NCBI GenBank assembly: GCA_004332335.1
Contig: SISS01000044.1
Span: 1 to 52,310, forward strand
Length of the DNA stretch: 52,310 bases
Origin: Methanoregulaceae archaeon UXB-2016
GTDB taxonomy: Archaea; Halobacteriota; Methanomicrobia; Methanomicrobiales; Methanospirillaceae
Direction of reading: 5' to 3'
The notes under the pieces were generated by a model, which searched no databases, was not told the origin of the DNA, and saw nothing but the letters and a program-made list of their open reading frames with translations. The position numbers and the translations under genes were made by a program. Positions 42,832 through 51,954 of this stretch are shown here, one piece after another. The stretch's first letter is position 1. Every line of letters starts with the position of its first letter.

Positions 42832-44641
42832 CGCGGTCTCGGAGGTGATCGCGGGCGTGCTGCTCATCGCGCTCGTTGTGATCGGCTTTACGATCGTCGC
42901 ATCCTACGTGATGTCCAGCCCGCTCCCCGAGAAGGTGCCGAAGGTCCAGTTCAGCGTCCGAAACGGCTCGTCCGGCGACCTGCTCCTGATCCACGAGGGC
43001 GGGGAGGAACTCGCCGCCGGCACGTTCTCGGTCCTGATCAACGGTTTGGAGCGGTTCGATGCAGTCGGGAGCCCGAAGTATACGATCTCCTCGGCCGGGA
43101 GCTGGAAGATCGGCACCTATGTTCATCTACCGAATAGCGCCGGGGCCCGGAGCGTCACTCTCATCTACACGGCCGGTTCGGGCGAGACCGCCCTCCGATC
43201 GATGACGGCTCCCAACGGGTTCTACGTCTTTCCTTCGCGTGACCCTAATGAAACCGTAGACCTTCCTTCTCCCCTCCCCACGGCCGGCCCCTACGGTCCG
43301 TTCCCCGACACGGTGACGACGGACATCGCCCCCTCTGCGTACTGCGGGGAGATCGACATGAACAGGGTCTACTACGTCAAGGCCTCCGACAGTACCATCG
43401 TTCCCGAGAAGCCCCCGCTCTTCGTCTGCGACGGCTCGAACGACGAGCAGGAGATCAACGACGCCCTCGCGATCGCGCAGGGAGGCGTGGTCGTGCTGCT
43501 CGATGGTCACTTCCGCTGCACGGGACGCATTACACCGCACTCGAACACGCTTCTGAAGGGACAGGGGCCGGGCATCACGATCGTCGAGGTGAAGCCGTCC
43601 ACTCCGGGTGGAAGCGGATATCTCCCCGTCGCCCTCCGCGAGGAGAACGTGAACATCGATGGCTTCTCGTTGATGGCGAACGGCTTCGTGATGGTGACGG
43701 CGAGCAACGTCCGAGTCCGGAATGTCACGGCCACGAGCCTCGGCCTGGACGGCCAGCTCTATCCCGCTTCTGGCAACGGCATGTTTTTCGTCTGGGCCGA
43801 CGGTCGGGACATCGACAACGTCGAGTTCTGGGGCTGCAAGGCCGAGAAGTGCCATACCCACGGCTGGAACATGAATCAGAAGTGGGACGGGGTTCCCCGG
43901 GCCATCTCGAACGTCCGGCTCGTGGCCTGCAATGCGACCGAATGCGGATACGGCGAGCCGGCGGGATCGCGGTCGGAATGGATCACGGGCTTCGATCTCC
44001 ACGAATGGCAGGACCTCTACTACGTCAAGGTGCTCAACTGTACGGCCCTCAAAAACTGGGAGTCCGGATTCCACCTCGAACCGGGGGCTCGGTACGGCAG
44101 CGACGGCGGCAATATCGGGCCCCGGACCGTTTCGGTCGGGATCGAGTTTCAGAACTGCACGAGTCAGGGGAATGGGGTGAGCAACTACACCAGTCACTTC
44201 TTCATGTCCGGGTACTATCTTTCGCGCAACACTACCCTCGACAACTGTACTTCGTCTGGAAACGCGAATGCCGGATTCTACGTACACGCGGGAGAGAACA
44301 GCGACTTCATCAACTGTCGGGATGTCGGCAGCACCTATGGCTGGAAGATCTGCAAGGACAGCAGGAACATCAACATCAACAACTGTCTGTCGAAGAACAA
44401 CCTGCGCTGGGCGCTCTGGATCTCGTTCTCGAAGGAGATCGCAGTGACCGGATTTCGCACAGACAATGTTGCCGGATACCGCGGCTACCAGTCGATCCTC
44501 GGTTGGTATAAGGACGAGGCGAAGTACCAGCGGCCTGTCACCGAATCGTCGTTCGCGATCACAGCCAATCCGCGCACCGTGATACCGATCCTCAATCAGG
44601 TCGGCTCGGGCAACACCTTCAGCCTGAGCTATTATGTCTGA
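42818..44641 (+). CDS. pilin-like N-terminus fused to parallel beta-helix
   Basis: 607 residues. MRTSDAVSEVIAGVLLIAL is a prepilin-type signal and helix; LLLIHEGGEELAAGTFSVLING is the small domain with His-x-Gly-Gly typical of archaeal pilin-like proteins. From about residue 200 to the end a pectate-lyase-like beta-helix follows, close to the one in the 27418-29274 protein but with more N-glycosylation sequons (nine by my count against four). It is probably displayed outside on a pilin-like anchor and may bind or degrade polysaccharide. Codon use is less GC-biased than in the paralogue. Its start lies inside the previous gene, so the two are coupled. Confidence 0.88.
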   Translation: MRTSDAVSEVIAGVLLIALVVIGFTIVASYVMSSPLPEKVPKVQFSVRNGSSGDLLLIHEGGEELAAGTFSVLINGLERFDAVGSPKYTISSAGSWKIGTYVHLPNSAGARSVTLIYTAGSGETALRSMTAPNGFYVFPSRDPNETVDLPSPLPTAGPYGPFPDTVTTDIAPSAYCGEIDMNRVYYVKASDSTIVPEKPPLFVCDGSNDEQEINDALAIAQGGVVVLLDGHFRCTGRITPHSNTLLKGQGPGITIVEVKPSTPGGSGYLPVALREENVNIDGFSLMANGFVMVTASNVRVRNVTATSLGLDGQLYPASGNGMFFVWADGRDIDNVEFWGCKAEKCHTHGWNMNQKWDGVPRAISNVRLVACNATECGYGEPAGSRSEWITGFDLHEWQDLYYVKVLNCTALKNWESGFHLEPGARYGSDGGNIGPRTVSVGIEFQNCTSQGNGVSNYTSHFFMSGYYLSRNTTLDNCTSSGNANAGFYVHAGENSDFINCRDVGSTYGWKICKDSRNININNCLSKNNLRWALWISFSKEIAVTGFRTDNVAGYRGYQSILGWYKDEAKYQRPVTESSFAITANPRTVIPILNQVGSGNTFSLSYYV

Positions 44642-44773
44642 TCAACTCGAGATCACTCTACTGGGACGAATCGGCACCATTTTGATCAGCACTTCCGAAA
44701 TGCGGAGTGTCAGTGTCAGACCTTCTCTGGTTTCTGGAAACTCCATCAGTCATCGAATTATTCCGATCACAAT

Positions 44774-44783
44774 AGATATATAT
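44774..44783 (+). promoter_or_regulatory. strong TATA box before the second pilin-like pair
   Basis: AGATATATAT in an AT-rich 171-base gap, about 30 bases before the ATG at 44813. With the usual spacing the transcript would start roughly ten bases before the ATG, so this gene is probably read from a nearly leaderless mRNA. It marks a separate transcription unit for 44813-49213 or beyond. Confidence 0.65.
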
Positions 44784-44812
44784 GCGAATGCGATAATGCT
44801 ACGTACATCATC

Positions 44813-45841
44813 ATGGGAGACCGCCAGGGAGAGGACGGGATCTCCGAGGTCGTCGGCTTCGTATTCATCCTCGCATTGCTCGTAACCGGCCTCTCGATCT
44901 ACCTCGCCTACGGCGTCCCCGTACAGGGACGCGAGGACGAGATCAAGGAGATGGATGTGGTGCGCGGCTGGTTCGTCGACTACAAGACTGGGCTCGATCG
45001 GCTCTGGATGACCAGCCCGGGCCTTTCATCCGATCCGGACGAGTTCATGGCCTTCAACACGACCGTCGGAGATGTTACACTCGTCAAGACCCTCGACCCC
45101 GGCACGGCGAAGGCACCGGGTTTCCTGCGTCGATACCTGCCCATGCTCTCGCCGATCAAGTCATCGGGAATGATCTCGGTGACCGATCTCGGGGAGACCC
45201 TGACCATCGAGGCGGCACGCGGGGCCACACACTATTCTCTCCAACCGATTCCAGCCCGAGCTCTCGTCTACACATCTCACAACAACTACTGGCTCCAGCA
45301 GGAGTACTCGTACCAGCTAGGCGGCGTCTTTCTCCAGCAGTGGGATGGCCCGGAAGGCCGGAACGTGAGTGCGGTGACCGCGCCCCCGCTCTCGATTCAC
45401 CCCTATACCGAGCCCGCCACCCTCGGCGTGAGCCGTGCCCGGGTGACTCTGACGGTCGTGAACCTCTCGGACGTGGTGGTTTCGGGGATCGGCTCCTCGT
45501 CCCCGGTACGGGTCGAGTCCGGGCTCCAGCATGAGCCGACGGTCGAGAGCCCGGACGGGTCGACAACGGGCCAGCGCTACGACAACGTCAGCATCACCTT
45601 CCACGCCCGGGACCCCGAGACGGCCAGGGCCTGGGAGCGGGTCTTTGCAGGCGCCGCACGGCGAAACGGTCTCCGGATGAATGCCGGTCCCGAATCCTGG
45701 TGCAACACGACGTTGGCAGGCAACGACGCCCGGATCGATGTGACCGGCCCGCCCGCCGCCGGCGGGGGCGATGTCTCGGTCGACCTGCTGGTCGCCGACT
45801 ACGCGATGCGCCTCTCGAACGTACCGACGATGATCGAATAG
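44813..45841 (+). CDS. type IV pilin-like surface protein (short, paralogue 2)
   Basis: 342 residues. The N-terminus GEDGISEVVGFVFILALLV has the same Gly/Ala-x-Ser-Glu form as its paralogue at 41788, and VPVQGREDEIKEMDVVRGWFVDYKTGLDRLW follows the paralogue's pattern (shared GREDEI). The conserved NNYWLQQEYSYQLGGVFLQQ lies near residue 160. The remainder is beta-rich with sequons such as NTT and NVS. It is read from the TATA at 44774 and followed 12 bases later by the next large adhesin gene. Same proposed role as the 41788 product. Confidence 0.8.
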   Translation: MGDRQGEDGISEVVGFVFILALLVTGLSIYLAYGVPVQGREDEIKEMDVVRGWFVDYKTGLDRLWMTSPGLSSDPDEFMAFNTTVGDVTLVKTLDPGTAKAPGFLRRYLPMLSPIKSSGMISVTDLGETLTIEAARGATHYSLQPIPARALVYTSHNNYWLQQEYSYQLGGVFLQQWDGPEGRNVSAVTAPPLSIHPYTEPATLGVSRARVTLTVVNLSDVVVSGIGSSSPVRVESGLQHEPTVESPDGSTTGQRYDNVSITFHARDPETARAWERVFAGAARRNGLRMNAGPESWCNTTLAGNDARIDVTGPPAAGGGDVSVDLLVADYAMRLSNVPTMIE

Positions 45842-45853
45842 GAGGAATTGACA

Positions 45854-48800
45854 ATGAAACTGACAACGAGAGATGACTGGGCTGTCTCGGAGGTGATCGG
45901 TGCCGTGCTGCTCGTCGGTCTCGTCGTTGTCGGCGGAGCGGTGGCCGGCATGGTCTACTTCTCCCAGGCCCAGCCGAAGGGGATGCCGCACCTGAGCTTC
46001 AGCGTGGACCATAAAAACGAGAGCGGGGATCTGACGCTCTACCATACGGGTGGCGACACGCTTGCGTGGGATGAATTCAAGGTGTATGTGGATGGTAACG
46101 ACAATACGACCGATGTCAAACCGGATCACAGGAACCGGTCATGGTCGTTCAACCAGCCGCTGACGATCGAAGGGATCCACAATACGCCCGGCACGGTCGT
46201 TCTGACCTTCGTCGGGAGCGGGTCAGGCGAGACGATTCTCCGGAAAGTCGTCTACACCGAGGACGGTAAGCCACACTATGAGCCTGTATCTCCTGAAGCC
46301 CCAATCGGCTCAATATCAGGATATAAACTGAATGCTTCAGATGAGATGGGCCTTGATGAGTGGACTATCAAACTCCAATCAAAACAGGGGAACAACTGGA
46401 TCGATGGACCCACAACCGTTACCGATGCCACAGGATATTACCACTTCGACGCCTTAGCAAACGGAGATTATCAGGTCGAGGAGATCTTAAAGCCTCTCTG
46501 GGTACAGAAGGCCTCCCCCTCTGTGATCACATTGACCGATGGAGCCAATGCCTCAGTTAGAAATAACTTTACCAATGAGTACCAACCTTCCGTTCCCCCG
46601 CTTTATCCTGGTGTCATCAGCGGATCAAAGTGGAATGATCTTAGTGAAAATGGCGTTTGGGATGATGTCGGAGAACCGGGTCTTGGGAATTGGACAATCA
46701 ATCTCTATGATGCGAGTGGACATAGTCGCGTCTTCCTCAAGAGCACGGTCACTGATCCCGATGGGTCGTACCGTTTCGATAATCTCTCCCATGGTAAGTA
46801 TTTCGTTAATGAGACGCTCCAAACGGGTTGGCGACAAACTCATGGCAATGATAATGAAATCGAGATTAGCAACGGCGCTGGAAACCAGGAACACCCTGGA
46901 ATAAACTTCGGCAACCACAATACAGCGTCCCAAATAAGCGGCACCCTCTCCGGCTTCGCCCTCATCACTCCCGGTGATGCCGGGGCGACGGGGGCCATCG
47001 TCCAACTCTCGTATACCAATGGCACGCTGGTCCGGCCGCCGGTGACGATCAACCAGACGGGCGCCTATCTCTTCGCCACGCTACCGGCCGGCGACTACAC
47101 GGTCAGCCAGATACCGCCCGACGGATACTCGCAGCTCACGCCCCCTGATAACGGCGTCTATACCCGGACCATCAACCCGTCGAACCCGTCGTTCACGAGC
47201 CTGAACTTCACGGACCGGCAGATCCCCGCAGCGATCACAGGCACGCTCTCCGGCTACCTCTGGCTGGACAGCAACGCCGATGGCCTCTTCACCTCCCCCG
47301 GTGAGGTCGTGCTCAACGAGTTCGTGGTCAACCTCTCGTGCCCGAACGGGAGCGTGCTCCAGACCACCACCTCCGGATACGGCAACTACTCGTTCGCGAA
47401 CCTCCCGGCCGGCACCTACACGGTCTCTCCGAAGACCCGCGCCGACTTCTTCCAGGTCTTCCCAGCCGGCAACGCCGGCTATACGAGGAGCATCGAGACG
47501 AATGGCCAGGTCATCCCCAACCTGAACTTCGGCCTCCAGCCGGACCCCACCCAGACCCCTGTTGCCTATTCGGGCCGGATCGCCGGCGCCAAGTACGAAG
47601 ACAAGAACGGCGACGGGAATCTGGACAACGACGAGCCCTTCATCCGGGACTGGCCCTTTGTGTTGATGAAGGACGGAAGTGTCGTCAATAGCACAAGGAC
47701 CAATGCGAACGGCGCCTATGAGTTCAGCAATATCTCGCCGGGGATATACCGGATCCGCGAAGATGCTCATCTCACGAACTGGCACCAGACCTCCGAGATG
47801 CCGGCAGACATCACGATCACCGAGACCAGTTCCCCGGTCTCCGGCATCGACTTCGGCAATCAGAACTTGTCCTCGATCCCCGTGACACGCGGACGGATCA
47901 TGGGCCGTGTCTTCAATGATGTCAATCTGGACGGCAGCAGCAGTGGTGAACCCGGTCTTGGCGGCTGGACAGTCGAGCTCTACGCCGCAGCAAACGGCAC
48001 GCTCTTGCGCAGCACATCGTCTGGGTCAAGCCCGGGCGGTCTGTACTCGTTCGACAGTCTTCCGGCTGGTATCTACCGCGTGCGCGAGGTGCAACAGGAT
48101 GGATGGTACCAGACCACGATCGATCCGAACGACATCATCTTCGACGAGGGCAAGGGCGACCTGGTGCAGGAGAACGTCGACTTCGGCAATGCTCCGATAG
48201 GAACGGAGCCGGAGGACCCACCCGGTAAAGGTGCAATCGAGGGCCAGAAGTACGAGGATACGGATGGGGATAGTTCCCGTGATTCGAACGAGCCCTATCT
48301 TTCTGGCTGGGTCATCCAGGTCTACGATCGTAAGGATGACGACGGGCCGCTCCTTGGCACGGATATCACGGACGGGAACGGGTTCTACCACATCGGAGGT
48401 CTGGAACTCGGGGCGAGCAACCAGTATCTTGTAAAGGAGGTCATGAAATCCGGCTGGAGACAGACGCAGGGGCAGCCGGACAAGATCAAACTGAAGGATA
48501 AGGACGCAACGGGCAAGAACTTCGGCAATCAGCGGCTCTCGCCCACTACGGTCCCCACCACCACGGCCCCCACAACCGCAACGTCGACGGTCACGCAGAC
48601 GACCACGGCGACGGCAACCACGGCCACTCCGACAACGACCTCGACCCCGGCAATCACCGAGAACGGCGTTGTCATCGAGCTCGACAAGCAGATCGGAGGC
48701 AGGGGCCGACTCCTTGACGGAACCTACTACACGTTCGAGGCGAACAAGAACAAGGACGTGATCAAGGTTGATGGTCGAACGGTCACCATCCCCCATAATA

Positions 48801-49213
48801 CGGCCGTGGTCAAACTCGTGATCGACGGCGACCAGTACGTGGGCCAGATGGTCACCACGAAACTCGACCTGATTGAGTTCTCGTTCAGGGTCAAGGTTTA
48901 TGTGGACAATCAGCTGGTCGATCAAGGAATGGTGACCGAGATCTTCGTCAACAACATCAACAAGAACAAGTACAACCCCGATTCGACCCTGACCTATCAG
49001 CTCGACAGTGCCGGCGCCTACACTCACCTGGATATCAACGGTGTGAACCGGATCGAGGGACAGAACAGCCAGCCAATGACTGTCTCCAATATCCACATCA
49101 TCCACGACAACCGGTACCACGAAGGCAACAATGTCTGCCTCATCGCGCTGGGTGAGACCTCGAATTACCTGCTTTGTCAGGCCAACATAGGCGTCTGGCA
49201 GAGTACGGCCTGA
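45854..49213 (+). CDS. pilin-anchored adhesin with seven SdrD-B-like repeats
   Basis: 1119 residues from the ATG at 45854, with GGAGG eight bases upstream; the TTG six bases earlier is not needed. DDWAVSEVIGAVLLVGLVVV is the pilin-type signal and helix, LTLYHTGGDTLAWDEFKVYV the small head domain. From about residue 150 to 890 there are seven SdrD-B/Cna-B-like beta-sandwich repeats, each opening with a GxISG/GxIxG strand and closing with FGN; several carry calcium-loop sequences (DKNGDGNLDNDE, DVNLDG). A Thr/Ala/Pro stalk follows (about 895-930), then a C-terminal beta domain of about 180 residues, unrecognised. Likely an adhesin on a pilin-like anchor. The first two repeats have lower GC than the rest. 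Confidence 0.88.
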   Translation: MKLTTRDDWAVSEVIGAVLLVGLVVVGGAVAGMVYFSQAQPKGMPHLSFSVDHKNESGDLTLYHTGGDTLAWDEFKVYVDGNDNTTDVKPDHRNRSWSFNQPLTIEGIHNTPGTVVLTFVGSGSGETILRKVVYTEDGKPHYEPVSPEAPIGSISGYKLNASDEMGLDEWTIKLQSKQGNNWIDGPTTVTDATGYYHFDALANGDYQVEEILKPLWVQKASPSVITLTDGANASVRNNFTNEYQPSVPPLYPGVISGSKWNDLSENGVWDDVGEPGLGNWTINLYDASGHSRVFLKSTVTDPDGSYRFDNLSHGKYFVNETLQTGWRQTHGNDNEIEISNGAGNQEHPGINFGNHNTASQISGTLSGFALITPGDAGATGAIVQLSYTNGTLVRPPVTINQTGAYLFATLPAGDYTVSQIPPDGYSQLTPPDNGVYTRTINPSNPSFTSLNFTDRQIPAAITGTLSGYLWLDSNADGLFTSPGEVVLNEFVVNLSCPNGSVLQTTTSGYGNYSFANLPAGTYTVSPKTRADFFQVFPAGNAGYTRSIETNGQVIPNLNFGLQPDPTQTPVAYSGRIAGAKYEDKNGDGNLDNDEPFIRDWPFVLMKDGSVVNSTRTNANGAYEFSNISPGIYRIREDAHLTNWHQTSEMPADITITETSSPVSGIDFGNQNLSSIPVTRGRIMGRVFNDVNLDGSSSGEPGLGGWTVELYAAANGTLLRSTSSGSSPGGLYSFDSLPAGIYRVREVQQDGWYQTTIDPNDIIFDEGKGDLVQENVDFGNAPIGTEPEDPPGKGAIEGQKYEDTDGDSSRDSNEPYLSGWVIQVYDRKDDDGPLLGTDITDGNGFYHIGGLELGASNQYLVKEVMKSGWRQTQGQPDKIKLKDKDATGKNFGNQRLSPTTVPTTTAPTTATSTVTQTTTATATTATPTTTSTPAITENGVVIELDKQIGGRGRLLDGTYYTFEANKNKDVIKVDGRTVTIPHNTAVVKLVIDGDQYVGQMVTTKLDLIEFSFRVKVYVDNQLVDQGMVTEIFVNNINKNKYNPDSTLTYQLDSAGAYTHLDINGVNRIEGQNSQPMTVSNIHIIHDNRYHEGNNVCLIALGETSNYLLCQANIGVWQSTA
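46307..48531 (+). repeat. seven SdrD-B/Cna-B-like protein repeats
   Basis: Seven domains of about 95-110 residues, beginning GSISGYKLN, GVISGSKWND, ISGTLSGFAL, ITGTLSGYLW, SGRIAGAKYED, RGRIMGRVFND and GAIEGQKYED. They are repeated at protein level only; the DNA has diverged, so the copies are old, in contrast to the tandem repeats of the next gene. Typical inner motifs are GxYxFxxLxxGxYxVxE and a final FGN. Confidence 0.8.
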
Positions 49214-49241
49214 ACAATTTCCTTTTCCCACACCATCCACC

Positions 49242-51788
49242 ATGTTCGATCAGGACGGAAACGCGGAGATCCTCGGCGTCGTGATACTGATCGGCATCTT
49301 CGCCATCACGGCCGGCATCATCTCGGCCACTACCCTCTCGTCGCCGCAGCCGGTGAAGGTACCGGCCGCCTCGATCGAGATCACGAACGGGAGCGACCGC
49401 GTTCTGGTTCAGCACGAAGGCGGAGACCCGCTCCCGCTTGACCAGCTTTCGGTCCGGATTGCCTTCAGAGGTGGTCCAACACCAACGGTTGTGCCATACG
49501 ATCAGTTCAGGGATAGCGAGGTTGTTGGTTCCCTCGGTCGCAGCAGTCCCGGCTCCGGCCCCTTTCAGAATGGCGATGAGTTCAGCGCAAGTTCAACGGC
49601 AGGCAACGAGATCGCTGGCGCGGCCCTCGTCTGGACCGGGAACGACGGAAGTGTGGTCCTCTCCGCGTTCGGCGACGGCCTCGGTCCGCTCACGCAAGCG
49701 CCGATCGATGGCGACCACACGCCGGGACCGGTCTACACGGTCCGGACCCAGCCGCCCGTGCCGACGCCGACCACGAACTGGTCCTCGAACTGGACGTTCA
49801 TCGCGAACTTTTCGGTCAACGGCGATGAGGCTCCGGTTGTCAACGCCCAGGTGGACCAGCCGCTCACGGTACTCGACACGTCTGTCAAAGGGACCGTGAA
49901 CCGGACGGTGGACGGAGTGTTCGAGAGCCTCCCGATCACGATCGACGAGTACTTCTGGACGTTCGGCGACGGCAACACCTCCACACTGCGGCAACCCGAA
50001 GAGCCCATTCACTACACGGCCCCCGGGAACTACTCCGCCACGCTGCACATCCGCAACTACGAATGGGGCCTCTCGTCGACGAAGGTCGTCTACATCAACG
50101 TCGGATCGAGCCCTGCCGGCGTGACCTTCACGGCCGACCCGGTCTGCGGCTTCCCGAACTACACCTACCGCCTGACCGCCGAGCCGCAGGGGTTCAATCC
50201 CACGGTCTGCTACTGGCTCCTCCCGGAAGGGCTCCCACCAGTCAAAAAAACTCTGAACCAGACCAACGCAGGAACCCTTCTCGTCCTCGATCAGCAATTC
50301 GGCTCGCCCGTTCCCGGCCAAGTCACGGTCCTGGTCTCGTCGCCGTACGTCGACGGTGGGAGGAACGTCTCCTATACCGACTCCGTCACCTATCCCACGG
50401 CCGTGCCGGCCTTCGACACGAACGTGACCATAGGTGCGGCCCCGCTCGCGGTACAGTTCAACGACACCTCCACGGGCATCGTCGCCTCGCATCTCTGGGA
50501 CTTCGACGACGGTACGAACTCCACCGAGACGAACCCGGTCCACGTCTACATCGTGCCCGGCAACTACACGGCCACGCTGAAGGTCCGGTCGGTTTCGTGC
50601 TGGTTCGAGACCGAGCGGAGCATCAACAGGACGATCGCGGCGATGGCGGTGATCAATGCCACCGCGGGTCTGGGCGGCAGCATCTCCCCCGCCGGCCTGG
50701 TCAGCGTCCCCTGGGGCGGGAACTGCTCGTTCAACATCACGCCGGCGACCGGGTATCATGTCGCGAACGTCACGGTCGACGGCGTCAGTCAGGGCGCGAT
50801 CTCCACGTACAGTTTCACGAACGTGACTGCGAACCACACGATTGCCGCATCGTTCGCGATCGAGACGTTCACGATCACGCCGACGAACAACAACCCGGGC
50901 ATGGGAACAATCACGCCGAGTACGGTTCAGACCGTCAATTACGGCGGGAACTCCACCTTCACGATCACGCCAACGACAGGCTACCACATAGCTACGGTCC
51001 TGGTCGACGGTATCGATCAGGGTGCGATCACATCGTATCAGTTCACGAACGTGACAGCGAACCACACGATCGTCGCGTCCTTTGCGATCAACACGTACAC
51101 CATCACGCCGACGAACAACAATCCGGGCATGGGAACGATCACGCCGAGCACGGTCCAGACCGTCAACTACGGCGGGAGTTCCACCTTCACGATCGCGCCG
51201 GCAACGGGCTATCATATCGCGAACGTCACGGTCGACGGTGCCAGCCAGGGCGCGATCACCAGTTACACATTCCCGAACGTGATCACGAACCACACGATCG
51301 TCGCGTCCTTTGCGATCAACACGTACACCATCACGCCGACGAACAACAATCTGGGCATGGGAACGATCACGCCGAGCACGGTCCAGACCGTCAACTACGG
51401 CGGAAACTCCACATTCACGATCGCGCCGGCGACTGGGTATCATATCGCGAACGTCACAGTCGACGGTGTCAGCCAGGGCGCGATCGCCAGTTATCCGTTC
51501 ACGAACGTGACTGCGAACCACACGATTGCCGCATCGTTCGCGATCAACACGTACACGATCACGCCTTCGTGGTCATACTCCCACAATCATGATTCGATAT
51601 CACCGGACACAGTCCAGACCGTCAACTACGGCGGGAACTGTTCGTTCACGATGAATGCGAAATCCAAGATCGTGTCGGTGTCCATCGATGATGGAGTCGA
51701 AGTCATCAAGAACCCACCCTCCCCGTACACATACAAGTTCACCGGTGTGACCGCCATCCATACGATTTACGTCGTTTTTAGTAAGTGA
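49242..51788 (+). CDS. pilin-anchored protein with PKD-like domains and tandem repeats
   Basis: 848 residues. MFDQDGNAEILGVVILIGIF is a pilin-like signal (Gly-Asn-Ala-Glu) and helix; VLVQHEGGDPLPLDQLSVRI is the head domain shared with the two previous large proteins. Residues about 190-285 and 385-465 contain PKD-like folds (YFWTFGDGNTSTLRQPEEPI; HLWDFDDGTNSTETNPVHVY). From about 470 to the end there are five copies of a beta-repeat of about 76 residues (GNSTFTI, GYHIANVTVDG, TNVTANHTIAASF), similar to bacterial InlB-like or Flg_new-type repeats. Each full unit holds four N-glycosylation sequons. No ribosome-binding site is evident in the 28-base gap before the start. Probable surface adhesin. 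Confidence 0.88.
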   Translation: MFDQDGNAEILGVVILIGIFAITAGIISATTLSSPQPVKVPAASIEITNGSDRVLVQHEGGDPLPLDQLSVRIAFRGGPTPTVVPYDQFRDSEVVGSLGRSSPGSGPFQNGDEFSASSTAGNEIAGAALVWTGNDGSVVLSAFGDGLGPLTQAPIDGDHTPGPVYTVRTQPPVPTPTTNWSSNWTFIANFSVNGDEAPVVNAQVDQPLTVLDTSVKGTVNRTVDGVFESLPITIDEYFWTFGDGNTSTLRQPEEPIHYTAPGNYSATLHIRNYEWGLSSTKVVYINVGSSPAGVTFTADPVCGFPNYTYRLTAEPQGFNPTVCYWLLPEGLPPVKKTLNQTNAGTLLVLDQQFGSPVPGQVTVLVSSPYVDGGRNVSYTDSVTYPTAVPAFDTNVTIGAAPLAVQFNDTSTGIVASHLWDFDDGTNSTETNPVHVYIVPGNYTATLKVRSVSCWFETERSINRTIAAMAVINATAGLGGSISPAGLVSVPWGGNCSFNITPATGYHVANVTVDGVSQGAISTYSFTNVTANHTIAASFAIETFTITPTNNNPGMGTITPSTVQTVNYGGNSTFTITPTTGYHIATVLVDGIDQGAITSYQFTNVTANHTIVASFAINTYTITPTNNNPGMGTITPSTVQTVNYGGSSTFTIAPATGYHIANVTVDGASQGAITSYTFPNVITNHTIVASFAINTYTITPTNNNLGMGTITPSTVQTVNYGGNSTFTIAPATGYHIANVTVDGVSQGAIASYPFTNVTANHTIAASFAINTYTITPSWSYSHNHDSISPDTVQTVNYGGNCSFTMNAKSKIVSVSIDDGVEVIKNPPSPYTYKFTGVTAIHTIYVVFSK
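50700..51539 (+). repeat. tandem 228-bp repeats
   Basis: The sequence recurs with an exact period of 228 bases: GCGATC-ACACGT-type unit starts lie at 50856, 51084, 51312 and 51540, and GCGGGAAC at 50716 and 50944. Units starting at 51084 and 51312 are nearly identical in DNA, the first and last copies are diverged. Such arrays change copy number easily by slippage or recombination. Confidence 0.9.
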
Positions 51789-51798
51789 TCGTACTCCC

Positions 51799-51805
51799 TT
51801 TTTTT
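51799..51805 (+). terminator. oligo-T terminator of the surface-protein island
   Basis: Seven consecutive T in ACTCCCTTTTTTTCTTCGG, ten bases after the stop codon at 51788. Typical archaeal terminator. Confidence 0.65.
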
Positions 51806-51954
51806 CTTCGGCAGGTCCATGCCCCGCGGTGCCGGCAGCGCGTGCCGAGCCGGTCCCCCCGGCGGATCGGGACCGTTTCGGGACTGACGGCGGCGCCCCC
51901 GTTCACTTTCACGCCGCGTTCGGAAGACCACCTTCACTTTCGGGGCCCGATACA

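Noticed and set aside
50700-51539. CRISPR array
   Set aside because: The 228-bp periodic repeats are in-frame protein repeats without spacers of unrelated sequence.
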